Source: Legionellaceae bacterium (GTDB taxonomy: Bacteria; Pseudomonadota; Gammaproteobacteria; Legionellales; Legionellaceae). From it: a stretch of 35,608 nt of DNA. Location of the stretch: NCBI GenBank assembly GCA_947474165.1, contig CANJHO010000017.1, positions 1-35,608 of the forward strand, read 5' to 3'. Positions 8,672 to 16,746 of this stretch are shown one piece after another. Each line of letters starts with the position of its first letter. The stretch's first letter is position 1. Made by a program: the position numbers and the translations under genes. Below the pieces are notes generated by a model. It was not told where the DNA came from. It saw only the letters and a list, made by a program, of their open reading frames with translations, and ran no database searches.

Positions 8672-8712
8672 ATACTGCGCGCGGTTATCAACGGTGTTTT
8701 AGCGCGCAGTAT
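8672..8712. repeat. perfect 11-bp inverted repeat
   Basis: ATACTGCGCGC (8672-8682) and GCGCGCAGTAT (8702-8712) are exact reverse complements around a 19-nt loop. It lies between the 3' ends of the charged peptide gene and the minus-strand gene ending at 8738, so it could act as a bidirectional transcript end. No U-tract follows on either strand, so it is not a textbook intrinsic terminator. Confidence 0.6.
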
Positions 8713-8737
8713 GGGTTAAATCGTAGGCTTGGTTATT

Positions 8738-9292
8738 TTATTCAGCAGCCTCACCGAATCGCAATCTCTTTGCAAGGGGTTCGCTTTTATCTTCCCTCTC
8801 TACCGCAGTGCTTCCGGAGGAGCTAAAAAATCGGTGAAAATAGGCTGGGTTTGGTGTATCGATCAGGCTGGCCCATTGAGTCAAGCGTTTCACTGCCTCT
8901 TTGTGTGCAGTAACATTCCGAATACAATCACCATGACCTTCACCAGCGGCCCAGTATTGCATTCGTGTGGGAATCATTTTAAAGCTTGCAAGTTTATTGC
9001 TGGCCGCCATGGCCTCATAATCCTTGGGGTGCGTTTTTTTGTACCTATTGAGAGAATAATTTACTTCAGCTTTATTTATTTCTTCAGTGATCAGTATGAT
9101 GAGTTCTTTGTATTTTGATAATTCGAGAGGGGTGGGGCCGCTATCTTTAAATTGGTCAAAGAAAATATTCAACTGCGTTGAAAACTCAAGGATTGTTTCA
9201 GGCTCCGCTCTCATGCCACCTGGGCCTTCTAACGATCGCATTTTCGTAAAATCCATTTCAAGGATTTTTTCTAGTGATTTAAAAGAAGTCAA
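8738..9292 (-). CDS. hypothetical hydrophilic protein, 184 aa
   Basis: No family recognised. The start is TTG at 9292 with CAGGAGA on the minus strand 8 nt upstream; the first internal ATG (residue 13, MDFTKMRS) has no comparable Shine-Dalgarno sequence. The protein has no signal peptide or membrane segment. A mostly helical N-terminal 100 residues is followed by MQYWAAGEGHGDCIRN and a Ser- and charge-rich tail with a short basic patch (AKRLRF) before an acidic end. The antisense strand also has an open frame of 129 aa, but it lacks an RBS and reads as unnatural Phe/Ser/Cys-rich sequence. The neighbourhood of effector-like genes makes a host-directed role possible but unproven. Confidence 0.6.
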   Translation of the reverse strand: MTSFKSLEKILEMDFTKMRSLEGPGGMRAEPETILEFSTQLNIFFDQFKDSGPTPLELSKYKELIILITEEINKAEVNYSLNRYKKTHPKDYEAMAASNKLASFKMIPTRMQYWAAGEGHGDCIRNVTAHKEAVKRLTQWASLIDTPNPAYFHRFFSSSGSTAVEREDKSEPLAKRLRFGEAAE

Positions 9293-9677
9293 AATTAAGG
9301 TCTCCTGGGGTTATATGTCTTTTTTCTCTATTTTGGTAATAATTTGACAATCATAGCAAATATATACACATTGATTTTCATGTCATTTTTGACCCAGATG
9401 TTCTTTTTATTAACAGCTCATATGGGTTAGGGCGGCATTATATCAGTAAATATTGGTTTTCGGTAACATTTCTACTATTTTGCAGCAATTCCCGCCCAAA
9501 AAATTCAGTGCAGGCAAGCAGTTGCGCTTTGAATCCTGACGCAGGGCAGGAATTGCTGCTGATTTTACGTCCTACTGTGCCAATGTGCACAAACCTGGTA
9601 GGATGAGTAGGATGGCAACTATACTGCTTGCATAGTATAGACCGAAAGCTGTAAGTGCTTATATTCTGGGAGGTTTA
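9293..9677. other. structured intergenic region, no gene
   Basis: No reading frame supported. A 16-base inverted repeat with one mismatch (9482-9497 with 9544-9559; arms contain GCAGCAATTCC and GGAATTGCTGC) encloses a 46-nt loop. A second pair, TCCTACT (9570-9576) with AGTAGGA (9606-9612), follows, and then CTATAC/GTATAG at about 9620-9640. These may form a structured leader or a small non-coding element ahead of the protease operon. Confidence 0.5.
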
Positions 9678-10187
9678 ATGCGGGGCTCTGTTCTTCTCTT
9701 TCTTTTTTGGTCATTGTTCGCGGGAAACGCCATGGCAATTAATGAAAAAACGATTTATGGCTACATTGAAAAAGCCACGCTGGTTGAAAAAAAATTAACA
9801 TTGTCAGCAAAGCTTGATACAGGTGCTAAATCGGCGTCTTTAAATGCTACCCACATCAAAGAAATCGACGTTGATGGGAAACCCTATTTAAGCTTCACTG
9901 TGCCCAGTAAGGGCGGCGATGTTCAGTTTAAATGCCAGTACCTTGGGGATATCAATATTAAAGTGCGAGCAGGTGAGGCTCGGGTCGACCCGTTACTAAA
10001 AAAATCGATACAACGCCCCGTCGTGCTCATGAAAATTAGCCTGGCTGGAAAAGAGCGTGTGATTCGTGTTAATCTTACCAACCGAAAGCGTTTTATTTAC
10101 CCTCTATTGTTGGGAAGGGAGGCCATCATTGCCTTTGATGGTTTTGTTGACCCCAGCTTAAAATATACCTTTAAAATCGAGAAATGA
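9678..10187 (+). CDS. retropepsin-like protease, RimK-associated zinc protease family (PF05618)
   Basis: A 169-aa exported protein. Residues 1-20 form a signal peptide ending GNAMA. The domain resembles the family annotated as ATP-dependent zinc protease or RimK/LysX C-terminal domain, a single-domain aspartic protease fold. AKLDTGAKSASLNA (45-58) contains the Asp-Thr-Gly active-site triad at 47-49. IYPLLLGREAI near the C-terminus matches the second conserved block. ATG at 9678 has a GGGAGG Shine-Dalgarno sequence. It is followed 7 bp later by the transglutaminase-like membrane gene and then the RimK-like ligase, a conserved trio in gammaproteobacteria. The role is poorly defined; related clusters have been linked to biofilm and osmoadaptation. 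Confidence 0.88.
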   Translation: MRGSVLLFLFWSLFAGNAMAINEKTIYGYIEKATLVEKKLTLSAKLDTGAKSASLNATHIKEIDVDGKPYLSFTVPSKGGDVQFKCQYLGDINIKVRAGEARVDPLLKKSIQRPVVLMKISLAGKERVIRVNLTNRKRFIYPLLLGREAIIAFDGFVDPSLKYTFKIEK

Positions 10188-10194
10188 GTCCATA

Positions 10195-11718
10195 ATGAAT
10201 TCCACCAAACGCCATTTATATGGCCTTATTGTCACCTTGTTTTTACTTGGATTGAGCTTTTTTATTTATCGTCATTATGTGCTTGATGTCCCATTAACTG
10301 AGAGTGAAACGGTTAACAGTTGGATGGTTGAGGCCAACCTACGGTTTATTGCTGAACGAAACATGCCTGTTAAAGCAAGTTTCACCATCCCCTACATGCC
10401 GCCGTATTGTGCCATTCTTGATGAGTACTTCATTTCTCATAATTATGGCGTAACCACCGCCTTAAATGGTTATAATCGTCGAGCTGTTTGGTCACTTCGG
10501 CGCAGCACCGGACCACAATCATTGTATTATCGCGCTATTTTTCGCGAAACCGATAACAATGAGGCTTATTTAGCAAAACCACATCTCCAGAGGGTTCCAC
10601 CACTCGCAGAAAATATTAAAACAGCTGTCGATACGATTATTGGTCAGGCGCGCCAGTCCTCTGCGGATATTCAAACCTTTGCGCAAAGCACCATTAAAGC
10701 GTTGAATAGCAAAGATGGCAATGCCAAATTATTGGTAGGCAATGACTTTAATGATACCCATATTGTTGATGCGGCAGTATTGGTGTTAAATCAGGCTAAA
10801 ATTGTTGGAATGCCTGTGCAGGGTATTCATCTTAGCCAACAAAACAAAGCTGAATTTAAATTATTATTTGCTGTTTATAATGGCAAAAGTTGGGATTATA
10901 TCAACCCTCGCACGGGTAGTGCGGGCTTGCCCAAGGATTTTCTCATTTGGCAATATGGTAATGAACCAATGTTTGATGTGCTGGGAGGAAAAAAACCACA
11001 GTTCACCCTGACCGTATCCCCAACCCCCATCAACGCACTCAGTATTGCGAAAATTCGTGGAGGCCAATCGGATTCTCAGTTGATGCGTTTTTCGTTGTTA
11101 CAGCTGCCCGTTAATGTGCAAGAAACTTATAAAACCTTATTAACCGTACCCATTGGTGCTTTTATTATTTTGTTGTTGCGAAATTTTATTGGACTAAGCA
11201 CTTTTGGTACCTTTATGCCGGTTTTAATTGCATTGGCTTTTCGTGAAACCCATGTGATATGGGGGATCCTCCTTTTTACCATTATTGTCTCCTTTGGATT
11301 GTTGGCGCGCTTTTATTTAGACCAGCTTCGACTCCTCTTGGTGCCTAGGCTTGCAGCCATCCTTACCGTGGTGATTATACTGATGATTTTAATCAGTGTG
11401 TTAAGCCAAAATCTAGGCCTGGTCTCGGGGTTGTCGGTCGCACTTTTTCCCATGGTGATTCTCACGATGGTCATTGAGCGAATGTGTGTTACTTGGGATG
11501 AGCGCGGTGCGCATGAGGCCATTAAATCAGGCGTGGGAAGTCTCGTTGCCGCTGTCATCGCGTTTTGGGCGATGAGTATTAAGCCCCTTCAATATTTAAT
11601 GTTTGCTTTCCCTGAATTATTGCTGGTATTGCTCGCTGCTATTTTATGGTTTGGACAATATCGTGGCTATCGCTTATTAGAGCTGTTTCGCTTCAATGCA
11701 TTGGCGGGTGAAAAATAA
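10195..11718 (+). CDS. inactive transglutaminase-like domain fused to 7 TM helices
   Basis: A 507-aa membrane protein. It has an N-terminal anchor (about residues 8-26), a large periplasmic region (about 30-300) with the degenerate transglutaminase-like fold, then a block of about seven hydrophobic segments from roughly residue 315 to the end (TVPIGAFIILLL, THVIWGILLFTIIVSFGLLA, LLLVLLAAILWF and others). This matches the family annotated as inactive transglutaminase fused to 7 transmembrane helices. The periplasmic part faces the exported protease encoded upstream. The stop overlaps the next start (TAATG at 11716-11720), so translation is coupled. Which substrate or partner it recognises is not known. 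Confidence 0.9.
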   Translation: MNSTKRHLYGLIVTLFLLGLSFFIYRHYVLDVPLTESETVNSWMVEANLRFIAERNMPVKASFTIPYMPPYCAILDEYFISHNYGVTTALNGYNRRAVWSLRRSTGPQSLYYRAIFRETDNNEAYLAKPHLQRVPPLAENIKTAVDTIIGQARQSSADIQTFAQSTIKALNSKDGNAKLLVGNDFNDTHIVDAAVLVLNQAKIVGMPVQGIHLSQQNKAEFKLLFAVYNGKSWDYINPRTGSAGLPKDFLIWQYGNEPMFDVLGGKKPQFTLTVSPTPINALSIAKIRGGQSDSQLMRFSLLQLPVNVQETYKTLLTVPIGAFIILLLRNFIGLSTFGTFMPVLIALAFRETHVIWGILLFTIIVSFGLLARFYLDQLRLLLVPRLAAILTVVIILMILISVLSQNLGLVSGLSVALFPMVILTMVIERMCVTWDERGAHEAIKSGVGSLVAAVIAFWAMSIKPLQYLMFAFPELLLVLLAAILWFGQYRGYRLLELFRFNALAGEK

Positions 11719-12662
11719 TGTGGACGACCTACCGCCGTTTACGTGAGCGCGGCATCTTAAGCATTAACCAACGCAACAGTGATTATGTGCTGCGCTACAA
11801 CCAACGAAAGCTGTATCCTTTGGTTGATGATAAACTAAAAACCAAGCGCCTGGCATTAAAAGCAGGCATTGCCGTTCCCGCACTCTATACCTTGATTGAA
11901 ACCGAACACCACATCAAAAAGCTGGAAACCCTATTAGAACCCTATAATGACTTTGTCATTAAACCTGCATGCGGTGCTGGGGGCGATGGGATTATTGTGA
12001 TCACCGATAGGGTTTTTGGCCGCTATCGCCAAATTAATGGAAAATTGCTCACCACACAGGAGTTGAGCTACCACCTCTCTTGTTTGCTGTCAGGTGCTTA
12101 TAGTTTAGGAGGGCATCCCGATTATGCCTTGATTGAACGCCGTGTTATTATTGATCCGGTTTTTGCTGAGGTCAGCTATGAAGGGGTTCCTGATATTCGC
12201 ATTATCACCTTATTGGGCTACCCTGCGATGGCCATGGTCCGCCTACCCACGCGTTTATCCGGCGGCAAAGCCAATTTGCATCAAGGCGCTATCGGCATCG
12301 GTGTTAATCTTGCCACGGGCATGACCTTGGGTGGGGTTTCTCATAACGATGCGATTGATTATCACCCGGATACATTAAAGCCTGTTGTTGATATTCAAGT
12401 CCCTTATTGGGACAAAATTTTAGAAATCGCCGCAAGTTGTTATGAATTGACCGGATTAGGCTATTTAGGGGTTGATATTGTTCTCGACAAAGCGCAAGGC
12501 CCATTAATGCTCGAGTTAAATGCCCGTCCAGGGTTAAATATTCAAATTGCCAATCGAGAGGGGGGGGTAAAACGTTATCGGATCATCGAGGCCCAAGCAG
12601 CATTGGGAAAAGAGCCCGTATTAGCTCGGGTGGCATTTAGTAAGGCGCAGTTTGGGCGTTAA
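11718..12662 (+). CDS. RimK-like ATP-grasp ligase (alpha-L-glutamate ligase-related)
   Basis: A 314-aa ATP-grasp enzyme of the type annotated as alpha-L-glutamate ligase-like protein. Key signs: VIKPACGAGGDGI (ATP-binding glycine-rich loop, about 81-93), GYLGVDIVLDKAQGP and the metal-binding LELNARPGLNIQIANREGG near the C-terminus. RimK-family enzymes attach glutamate or other amino acids to protein or peptide carboxylates in the cytosol. It is last of the protease, transglutaminase-7TM and ligase operon; the trio may form a modification/processing system. A G8 run at 12560-12567 lies within the coding sequence. The TAA stop (12660-12662) is also the first three bases of a recurring 17-bp motif. 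Confidence 0.9.
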   Translation: MWTTYRRLRERGILSINQRNSDYVLRYNQRKLYPLVDDKLKTKRLALKAGIAVPALYTLIETEHHIKKLETLLEPYNDFVIKPACGAGGDGIIVITDRVFGRYRQINGKLLTTQELSYHLSCLLSGAYSLGGHPDYALIERRVIIDPVFAEVSYEGVPDIRIITLLGYPAMAMVRLPTRLSGGKANLHQGAIGIGVNLATGMTLGGVSHNDAIDYHPDTLKPVVDIQVPYWDKILEIAASCYELTGLGYLGVDIVLDKAQGPLMLELNARPGLNIQIANREGGVKRYRIIEAQAALGKEPVLARVAFSKAQFGR

Positions 12663-12677
12663 GCAGGCCGCCTAAAT
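12660..12677 (+). repeat. TAAGCAGGCCGC motif, copy 1
   Basis: TAAGCAGGCCGCCTAA matches most of the motif seen at 20132, 27643 and 35396. Here its TAA is the stop codon of the ligase gene. Confidence 0.6.
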
Positions 12678-13154
12678 TGTTGCAATCTTATTTTCTATAT
12701 AAGTTTTTACCCGCAAGAAAATATCAGCCAACATGCCATAGGATGCATAAACAAGATTAAGCACCTCACTCATACTTTTTGGATCATCTTCATATTCATG
12801 AGCTAGCATATTTCGCATATTTCTTAAATTTAACCATTGCTCTTTGTTTTCAATGATATTTAATTGTTCTAAGCGATTTAATCTATCAAAAAATGACAGG
12901 GTCTTCACAGGCTCCTCCAACACAGCTAACACGTTAGGGAATAAGCGTTGTCCAATCGCATCTTGTAACTTTGAAAAGCGAAAAAGATATTGATCGATGG
13001 CTCCTATTTGTTCATCGTTCAAATTTGAAAAACCTTGCGGTGTTAAGGGCATAAATTGTTTTAATTTGATTAAAGCATGTGTGATACGCTTTTGATGCAG
13101 TTCACATTCCGCAATGGTTTTAATTACTTTTTCGCTTGCAATCGAATCACTCAC
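12672..13154 (-). CDS. HepT-like HEPN ribonuclease toxin
   Basis: A 160-aa helical HEPN-domain protein. The defining RX4HXY motif is intact: Arg114, His119 and Tyr121 in RNMLAHEY, preceded by LNLRNM. In MntA/HepT toxin-antitoxin pairs this Arg/His pair cleaves RNA, and the MntA nucleotidyltransferase neutralises the toxin by AMPylating the motif Tyr. The start is GTG at 13154, which overlaps the TGA stop of the upstream remnant by 4 nt (GTGA), the usual arrangement of the mntA-hepT pair. The antitoxin is truncated here (see 13151-13285), so the toxin is either orphaned or no longer expressed. The 3' end meets that of the ligase gene convergently. Confidence 0.8.
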   Translation of the reverse strand: MSDSIASEKVIKTIAECELHQKRITHALIKLKQFMPLTPQGFSNLNDEQIGAIDQYLFRFSKLQDAIGQRLFPNVLAVLEEPVKTLSFFDRLNRLEQLNIIENKEQWLNLRNMRNMLAHEYEDDPKSMSEVLNLVYASYGMLADIFLRVKTYIENKIATI

Positions 13155-13285
13155 AATAATACTCCATTTTTTCTCGCCTCTTTTTCTATCAACCGGTTCG
13201 TGTTCTTAGCGAGAACGATGTCTATTTTTTGATCGCCCAATGCCAGTTGTAAGCGCGTCGTAAGGGTTATTGTTTGTGCATCCAT
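13151..13285 (-). pseudogene. remnant of MntA-like nucleotidyltransferase antitoxin
   Basis: A 44-codon open frame (ATG 13285 to TGA 13151) reads LQLALGDQKIDIVLA, then NRLIEKEARKNGVLL. This resembles the C-terminal end of small MNT-family nucleotidyltransferases (xLxxxLGxxxVDLVxL ... IxREGVLL). The essential N-terminal GSxxxGxxxxxSDxDL motif is absent, and no matching sequence occurs upstream, where the MITE begins 15 bp away and a stop follows in frame. Its stop overlaps the HepT start. Identification rests on short similarity plus context. Confidence 0.55.
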
Positions 13286-13299
13286 AGGCATAGCAGGGC

Positions 13300-13478
13300 C
13301 AGGGCAAAATCATCTGTGGAAGGTATATCATGTAGGGTGTGCAAAGCTCCGCGTGCACACCTTTGTGCTGAACCTGGTGGGCATGTCGCTTATCGCTCCT
13401 TTGCCCTACACGTTTTATTAAATATGATAATAGATAAATGCGTGTGATCTATTTTGTATCACACATGATCTCGCCCTG
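13300..13478 (+). mobile_element. MITE-like element, copy 1 (179 bp)
   Basis: Inverted copy of 22207-22387. The ends are CAGGGCAAAATCAT on the left and ATGATCTCGCCCTG on the right, an imperfect terminal inverted repeat. The inside has no gene but contains a hairpin around GTAGGGTGTGCAAAG. A 7-bp flanking duplication, ATAGGCA (13284-13290 and 13479-13485), may be a target-site duplication, although 9 extra bases including a repeated CAGGGC separate the left one from the element. It adjoins the truncated nucleotidyltransferase. Confidence 0.8.
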
Positions 13479-13577
13479 ATAGGCACAGCGTCGTAAGTAG
13501 TAAAAAAATACTAAAAATGGACAAGTCTATTACATGATGCTATAATTTTCAACATGTGCTTATTGATTGGAATATAG

Positions 13578-15938
13578 ATGCCTTTAAATCCGAGGGACAG
13601 GTTTATATGTTTACATTTTGCTCCGACTCAATCCACTGCTGATTTGAGCATAAAGATTGATAGGGCGATTAGTTTTGATTTTAGATTTGGTCTGTTGCCA
13701 CCCATTTCAATATTACCTGAGGTAAGTTCTTGTACACGGCGATGTTTTGATACAGGCCTGCAGACTGAACTATATTGGAGCCTCTATTCGCCTGCTGATC
13801 TTTTGCAAATCATTCCTTCGTTTGAGAAAGACGCGACCAGGGAGTTAATTCGGGGCGCAGAAGAGAGAAATTTCTTTTTATTAGCCGATTTTGTTTGGAA
13901 GCATCTGGTTATCCTCCCTGAATTTAAAACGATGTATCCCAAATATTTTGGAGATTTAGAAATAAAAGAAGCAAAGCAAGTTGATGATTATTCATTCGAC
14001 CGTGACAAAACTGGCAACTTTACAAAAGAAGCTGATGCGATTATCAAGTACCTGAAAGCGGCTATTGATTTACTTTTAAACTCAGAAACTGGATATGGTT
14101 TCTCCGGGCTAAGAGTCGATGCGGTTTCAAACCTGCATCCAAATTTAAGACTAGCATTGTATCAATATATACGTGAAACGTACCCAGGAAAAACTATCTT
14201 TGAGGAGGCACTGTTTGATAAGGGAGGCTCACCTGCTATTGCTAAAATGGCTGCTGATGCGTGTTATTTTGCGGTATATTCAGATTTTGTTACAAGTAAT
14301 TTGTATTATCAGAAAGCTGGCGTTTTTGGCGAGTTACCCAATCCTAGCCAAATGGGGGATCTGGAAAAGATTAAATTAGCCAACGGCAATGGCATAGGTT
14401 TTACCGGCAACCATGATCATTTTTCTGCTGCATGGGGAATCATATTAAATATGGCGGCTGTCCGTGTAGTTCAGCAAGAATCCTTCATGACAAGAATTGG
14501 AACAACAACAGCCAGTCCTAGAGGAAAAGGCGATCTAATACCTTCTGATAAGGCTCTAGAAAAACTGCAAGGAACTGCGAGCGGGGAAGCAAAGAAACAG
14601 GTTGAAAATTATGATCATATGGGAAATGGGGTTTTACGTTATCTTTTACCATTTGCGAATGAAATTGCAAGAGAGTTATTAGATCCACCAGCTGCATTAG
14701 CTGCAACAGCTGTAACAGCTGTAACAGCTGCATCAGATGCATCAGATGCATCAGCTGAAAAAGCTGAAAAGGATTATAAGGAACTTCTGTCGACATTTCG
14801 TTTAAAACTATTTGAAGCAATGAGTAATCGTACTATGGCCAGTATGTCGGGTTATTTTGTTCTTGAATCTGAGTTGGTCTCAATATTTGAAACTCAGCGT
14901 ATATTTTCCAATAAGCACCATGAGCCCCTGCGATTTTTAATGTTAACCATAGACGATTTAGAAAAAAATATCGAGCTAACTAAATCTATTTTAAAAAATA
15001 TGTCTAAAGATCATGTAAACTATCCTAATTTTGGTGGTTTTGCAAAAAATATACCAAGTCTGACTGGTTCTAGCTACAAAGCGGGGAAAGAAGAGGGTTT
15101 GAATGATCTGAGGATTGTATTGCCATTTATCATTGAATATCTGAGAAATAATCCTGAAGAAAATAAATATCCTTTTTATAGTAGACCAGAAAGGGTAGAG
15201 CAAGCACAGCAGACTTTGATTGAAAAGCTGGGTTTTTTTGAATTCGTGAAAGGGCTTAATCGGATTTTTTCTGCAGTAACCACCTTACAATGCTCTGACT
15301 ATCATACATTCATGAGCCAGGATCAAGCGAAAATTATTGTCCGATGCAGTGAACAAACAACGGACGTGATCATTTTAAATTTAAATCCTAGCTGTTTATT
15401 GCATTTAAATGATATAGATTTAGAAAAAATCGCCTTATGGTTTCAAACAAGGCTATATCCTCAAAACGAATCCGGTATTACATCCATCGACTTGTCTAGT
15501 CCCTTTGAACACGATGTAACTAAAACTAAACTTCCAGAAAAGTACTTCGTCTACTGGAGGGATAAGGTTGGTACTGCGTTTGATGATAGTTCCAATCGCA
15601 TCGTTGGTGACAAAGCAGACCATCAGACAAATTTGTATCTTGGTTATAATATTGATCTAGATTCTAATGTTTTACAGACAGTGAAGATAACAAGATTGTT
15701 ATCTAAATGGCAAGAACAAATCGAACGGGTAGTACGAAAGGCACTTTCGGGTGAAACTGCTCCTGTGCGGACTCTGTCACAACGTTTTTTCCTGAAACCG
15801 GCCTCCGCTTCTGCCTCAAAGGATGTAGCCTCCGCCTCTGCCTCAAAGAATCCGGCCTCAGCCCCAAAGAATCCGGCCTCAGCCTCAAAGAATCCGGCCT
15901 CCACCTCAAAGGGGCAGGGGCATCATAGTAAAAGTTAA
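13578..15938 (+). CDS. divergent GH13 alpha-amylase-superfamily protein with repetitive tail
   Basis: A 786-aa protein without a signal peptide. Residues about 30-300 keep the four GH13 landmarks: LLADFVWKHLV (Asp104, His109; region I), GFSGLRVDAV (nucleophile position Asp181; region II), TIFEEALFD (acid/base Glu209 or Glu210; region III) and GFTGNHDHFS (Asp280; region IV). The order and spacing suggest a GlgE/amylase-type (beta/alpha)8 barrel acting on alpha-glucans, but overall divergence is high and the substrate cannot be told. Two low-complexity stretches occur: AVTAVTAASDASDAS near residues 373-395, encoded by short tandem repeats, and a C-terminal tail of ASASKNP-like heptads (15790-15930). 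Base use is AT-richer than in its neighbours. A secreted effector role is possible. Confidence 0.7.
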   Translation: MPLNPRDRFICLHFAPTQSTADLSIKIDRAISFDFRFGLLPPISILPEVSSCTRRCFDTGLQTELYWSLYSPADLLQIIPSFEKDATRELIRGAEERNFFLLADFVWKHLVILPEFKTMYPKYFGDLEIKEAKQVDDYSFDRDKTGNFTKEADAIIKYLKAAIDLLLNSETGYGFSGLRVDAVSNLHPNLRLALYQYIRETYPGKTIFEEALFDKGGSPAIAKMAADACYFAVYSDFVTSNLYYQKAGVFGELPNPSQMGDLEKIKLANGNGIGFTGNHDHFSAAWGIILNMAAVRVVQQESFMTRIGTTTASPRGKGDLIPSDKALEKLQGTASGEAKKQVENYDHMGNGVLRYLLPFANEIARELLDPPAALAATAVTAVTAASDASDASAEKAEKDYKELLSTFRLKLFEAMSNRTMASMSGYFVLESELVSIFETQRIFSNKHHEPLRFLMLTIDDLEKNIELTKSILKNMSKDHVNYPNFGGFAKNIPSLTGSSYKAGKEEGLNDLRIVLPFIIEYLRNNPEENKYPFYSRPERVEQAQQTLIEKLGFFEFVKGLNRIFSAVTTLQCSDYHTFMSQDQAKIIVRCSEQTTDVIILNLNPSCLLHLNDIDLEKIALWFQTRLYPQNESGITSIDLSSPFEHDVTKTKLPEKYFVYWRDKVGTAFDDSSNRIVGDKADHQTNLYLGYNIDLDSNVLQTVKITRLLSKWQEQIERVVRKALSGETAPVRTLSQRFFLKPASASASKDVASASASKNPASAPKNPASASKNPASTSKGQGHHSKS
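14692..14770 (+). repeat. in-frame microsatellite in the GH13-like gene
   Basis: GCTGTAACA-type 9-bp units and GCATCAGAT 9-bp units are repeated two to three times each. They encode an Ala/Thr/Val then Ala/Ser/Asp stretch. The unit length keeps the frame, so length changes would alter linker length only. Confidence 0.75.
15795..15915 (+). repeat. 21-bp tandem repeats encoding ASASKNP heptads
   Basis: Repeated units of GCCTCAGCCTCAAAGAATCC type encode Ala-Ser-Ala-Ser-Lys-Asn-Pro with minor variants, three to four copies plus degenerate ones, at the C-terminus of the GH13-like protein. The product is Ala/Ser/Lys-rich and probably disordered. Confidence 0.8.
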
Positions 15939-16109
15939 CCCCAGCCATTTTGCTGAATGAAAAAATTATACTGGCGTTGTTCTTCGGAGCATCGTTTAAA
16001 TTATTTTTCGCACATGTCTATAGGATGGGTCATGATATGGCTGCGCTTTGCCCACCCAACATTTTTTTCAGAATGGCTGAGTTCTGTTTTATATGAGTTC
16101 TGTTTTATA

Positions 16110-16139
16110 TTGACCTATAATTCAGTAATAAGGTATAAT
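16110..16139 (+). promoter_or_regulatory. sigma-70-like promoter for the gene at 16182
   Basis: TTGACC at 16110-16115 and TATAAT at 16134-16139 are separated by 18 nt, close to consensus. They sit 42 bp ahead of the ATG at 16182. Confidence 0.55.
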
Positions 16140-16181
16140 GTTGCGCATTACTGATAGACCATTTAATTTAAGAGGCGTTAG

Positions 16182-16625
16182 ATGCTAGCATATGTGAAGA
16201 AAAGATGTGGTTTTTTTTATCCTTCAGAAAGGAAAGAGATACCAGAGACTATTAATGATTATTTTTCTATATACATTGAAAAATGTTTAGATTATCTGAA
16301 TAAAGAAATTGGTGTTGAGTTGGTTCAACATTATATACAGCTTGCGCAAACAACTAGTTTGGAAAATTTTGAAAATGTATTGGATTTGGGGCTTTTTACA
16401 TCGGGGAATGAAGATATAAAAGCAATTTTAAACGTCGTACAACGACTTTTGAAAGGCAGGCTTTATGAAGCAGAACCCTTAATGTCAGCTTTAATGAAAA
16501 TCGAACCCAGAAATACCACGGAACATTATAATCTACGGGTTTCTGAAATTATGTCAAAGCGAGTGAATGATTATTTAACGCCAGAAATTAGCCATTGTTC
16601 TATCCCTAGACCCAAAACAGCTTAG
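16182..16625 (+). CDS. hypothetical protein, 147 aa
   Basis: No family recognised. The 147-residue product is predicted soluble and largely helical, with no signal peptide or membrane segment. The first 30 residues (KKRCGFFYPSERKEIPETINDYF) are basic, and the middle (VELVQHYIQLAQTTSLENFENVLDLG) resembles helical repeats. A near-consensus promoter lies just upstream, and the gap of about 240 bp separates it from the GH13-like gene. It ends 120 bp before the lipid A operon, which has its own promoter, so it is probably monocistronic. AT-rich codon use like its left neighbour suggests that both belong to an accessory segment. Confidence 0.55.
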   Translation: MLAYVKKRCGFFYPSERKEIPETINDYFSIYIEKCLDYLNKEIGVELVQHYIQLAQTTSLENFENVLDLGLFTSGNEDIKAILNVVQRLLKGRLYEAEPLMSALMKIEPRNTTEHYNLRVSEIMSKRVNDYLTPEISHCSIPRPKTA

Positions 16626-16671
16626 GGCGTGTTAACAATTGGTTTTTTTAAATGTTTTATTTCGTGGTTTA

Positions 16672-16700
16672 TTGAGGGATATGCGGTGGAATGGTATAAA
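16672..16700 (+). promoter_or_regulatory. putative promoter of the lipid A modification operon
   Basis: TTGAGG (16672-16677) and TATAAA (16695-16700) with a 17-nt spacer, about 46 bp before the ATG at 16747. No regulator site is recognised. Confidence 0.45.
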
Positions 16701-16746
16701 ATCAACTATCCTATCTAATCTGTTGTAAAACCCAGGAACTGATTCA

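Noticed and set aside
8488..8719. 67- and 68-aa frames on both strands
   Set aside because: They overlap the 44-aa frame that has the good ribosome-binding site; their composition looks like frame shadow.
8729..9118. 129-aa open frame on the plus strand
   Set aside because: Antisense to the 184-aa gene, with no Shine-Dalgarno sequence and unlikely Phe/Cys/Ser-rich composition.
15957..16154. 65-aa frame between the GH13-like gene and the hypothetical gene
   Set aside because: No ribosome-binding site, Trp/Phe/Tyr-rich random-looking sequence, and the promoter for 16182 lies inside it.
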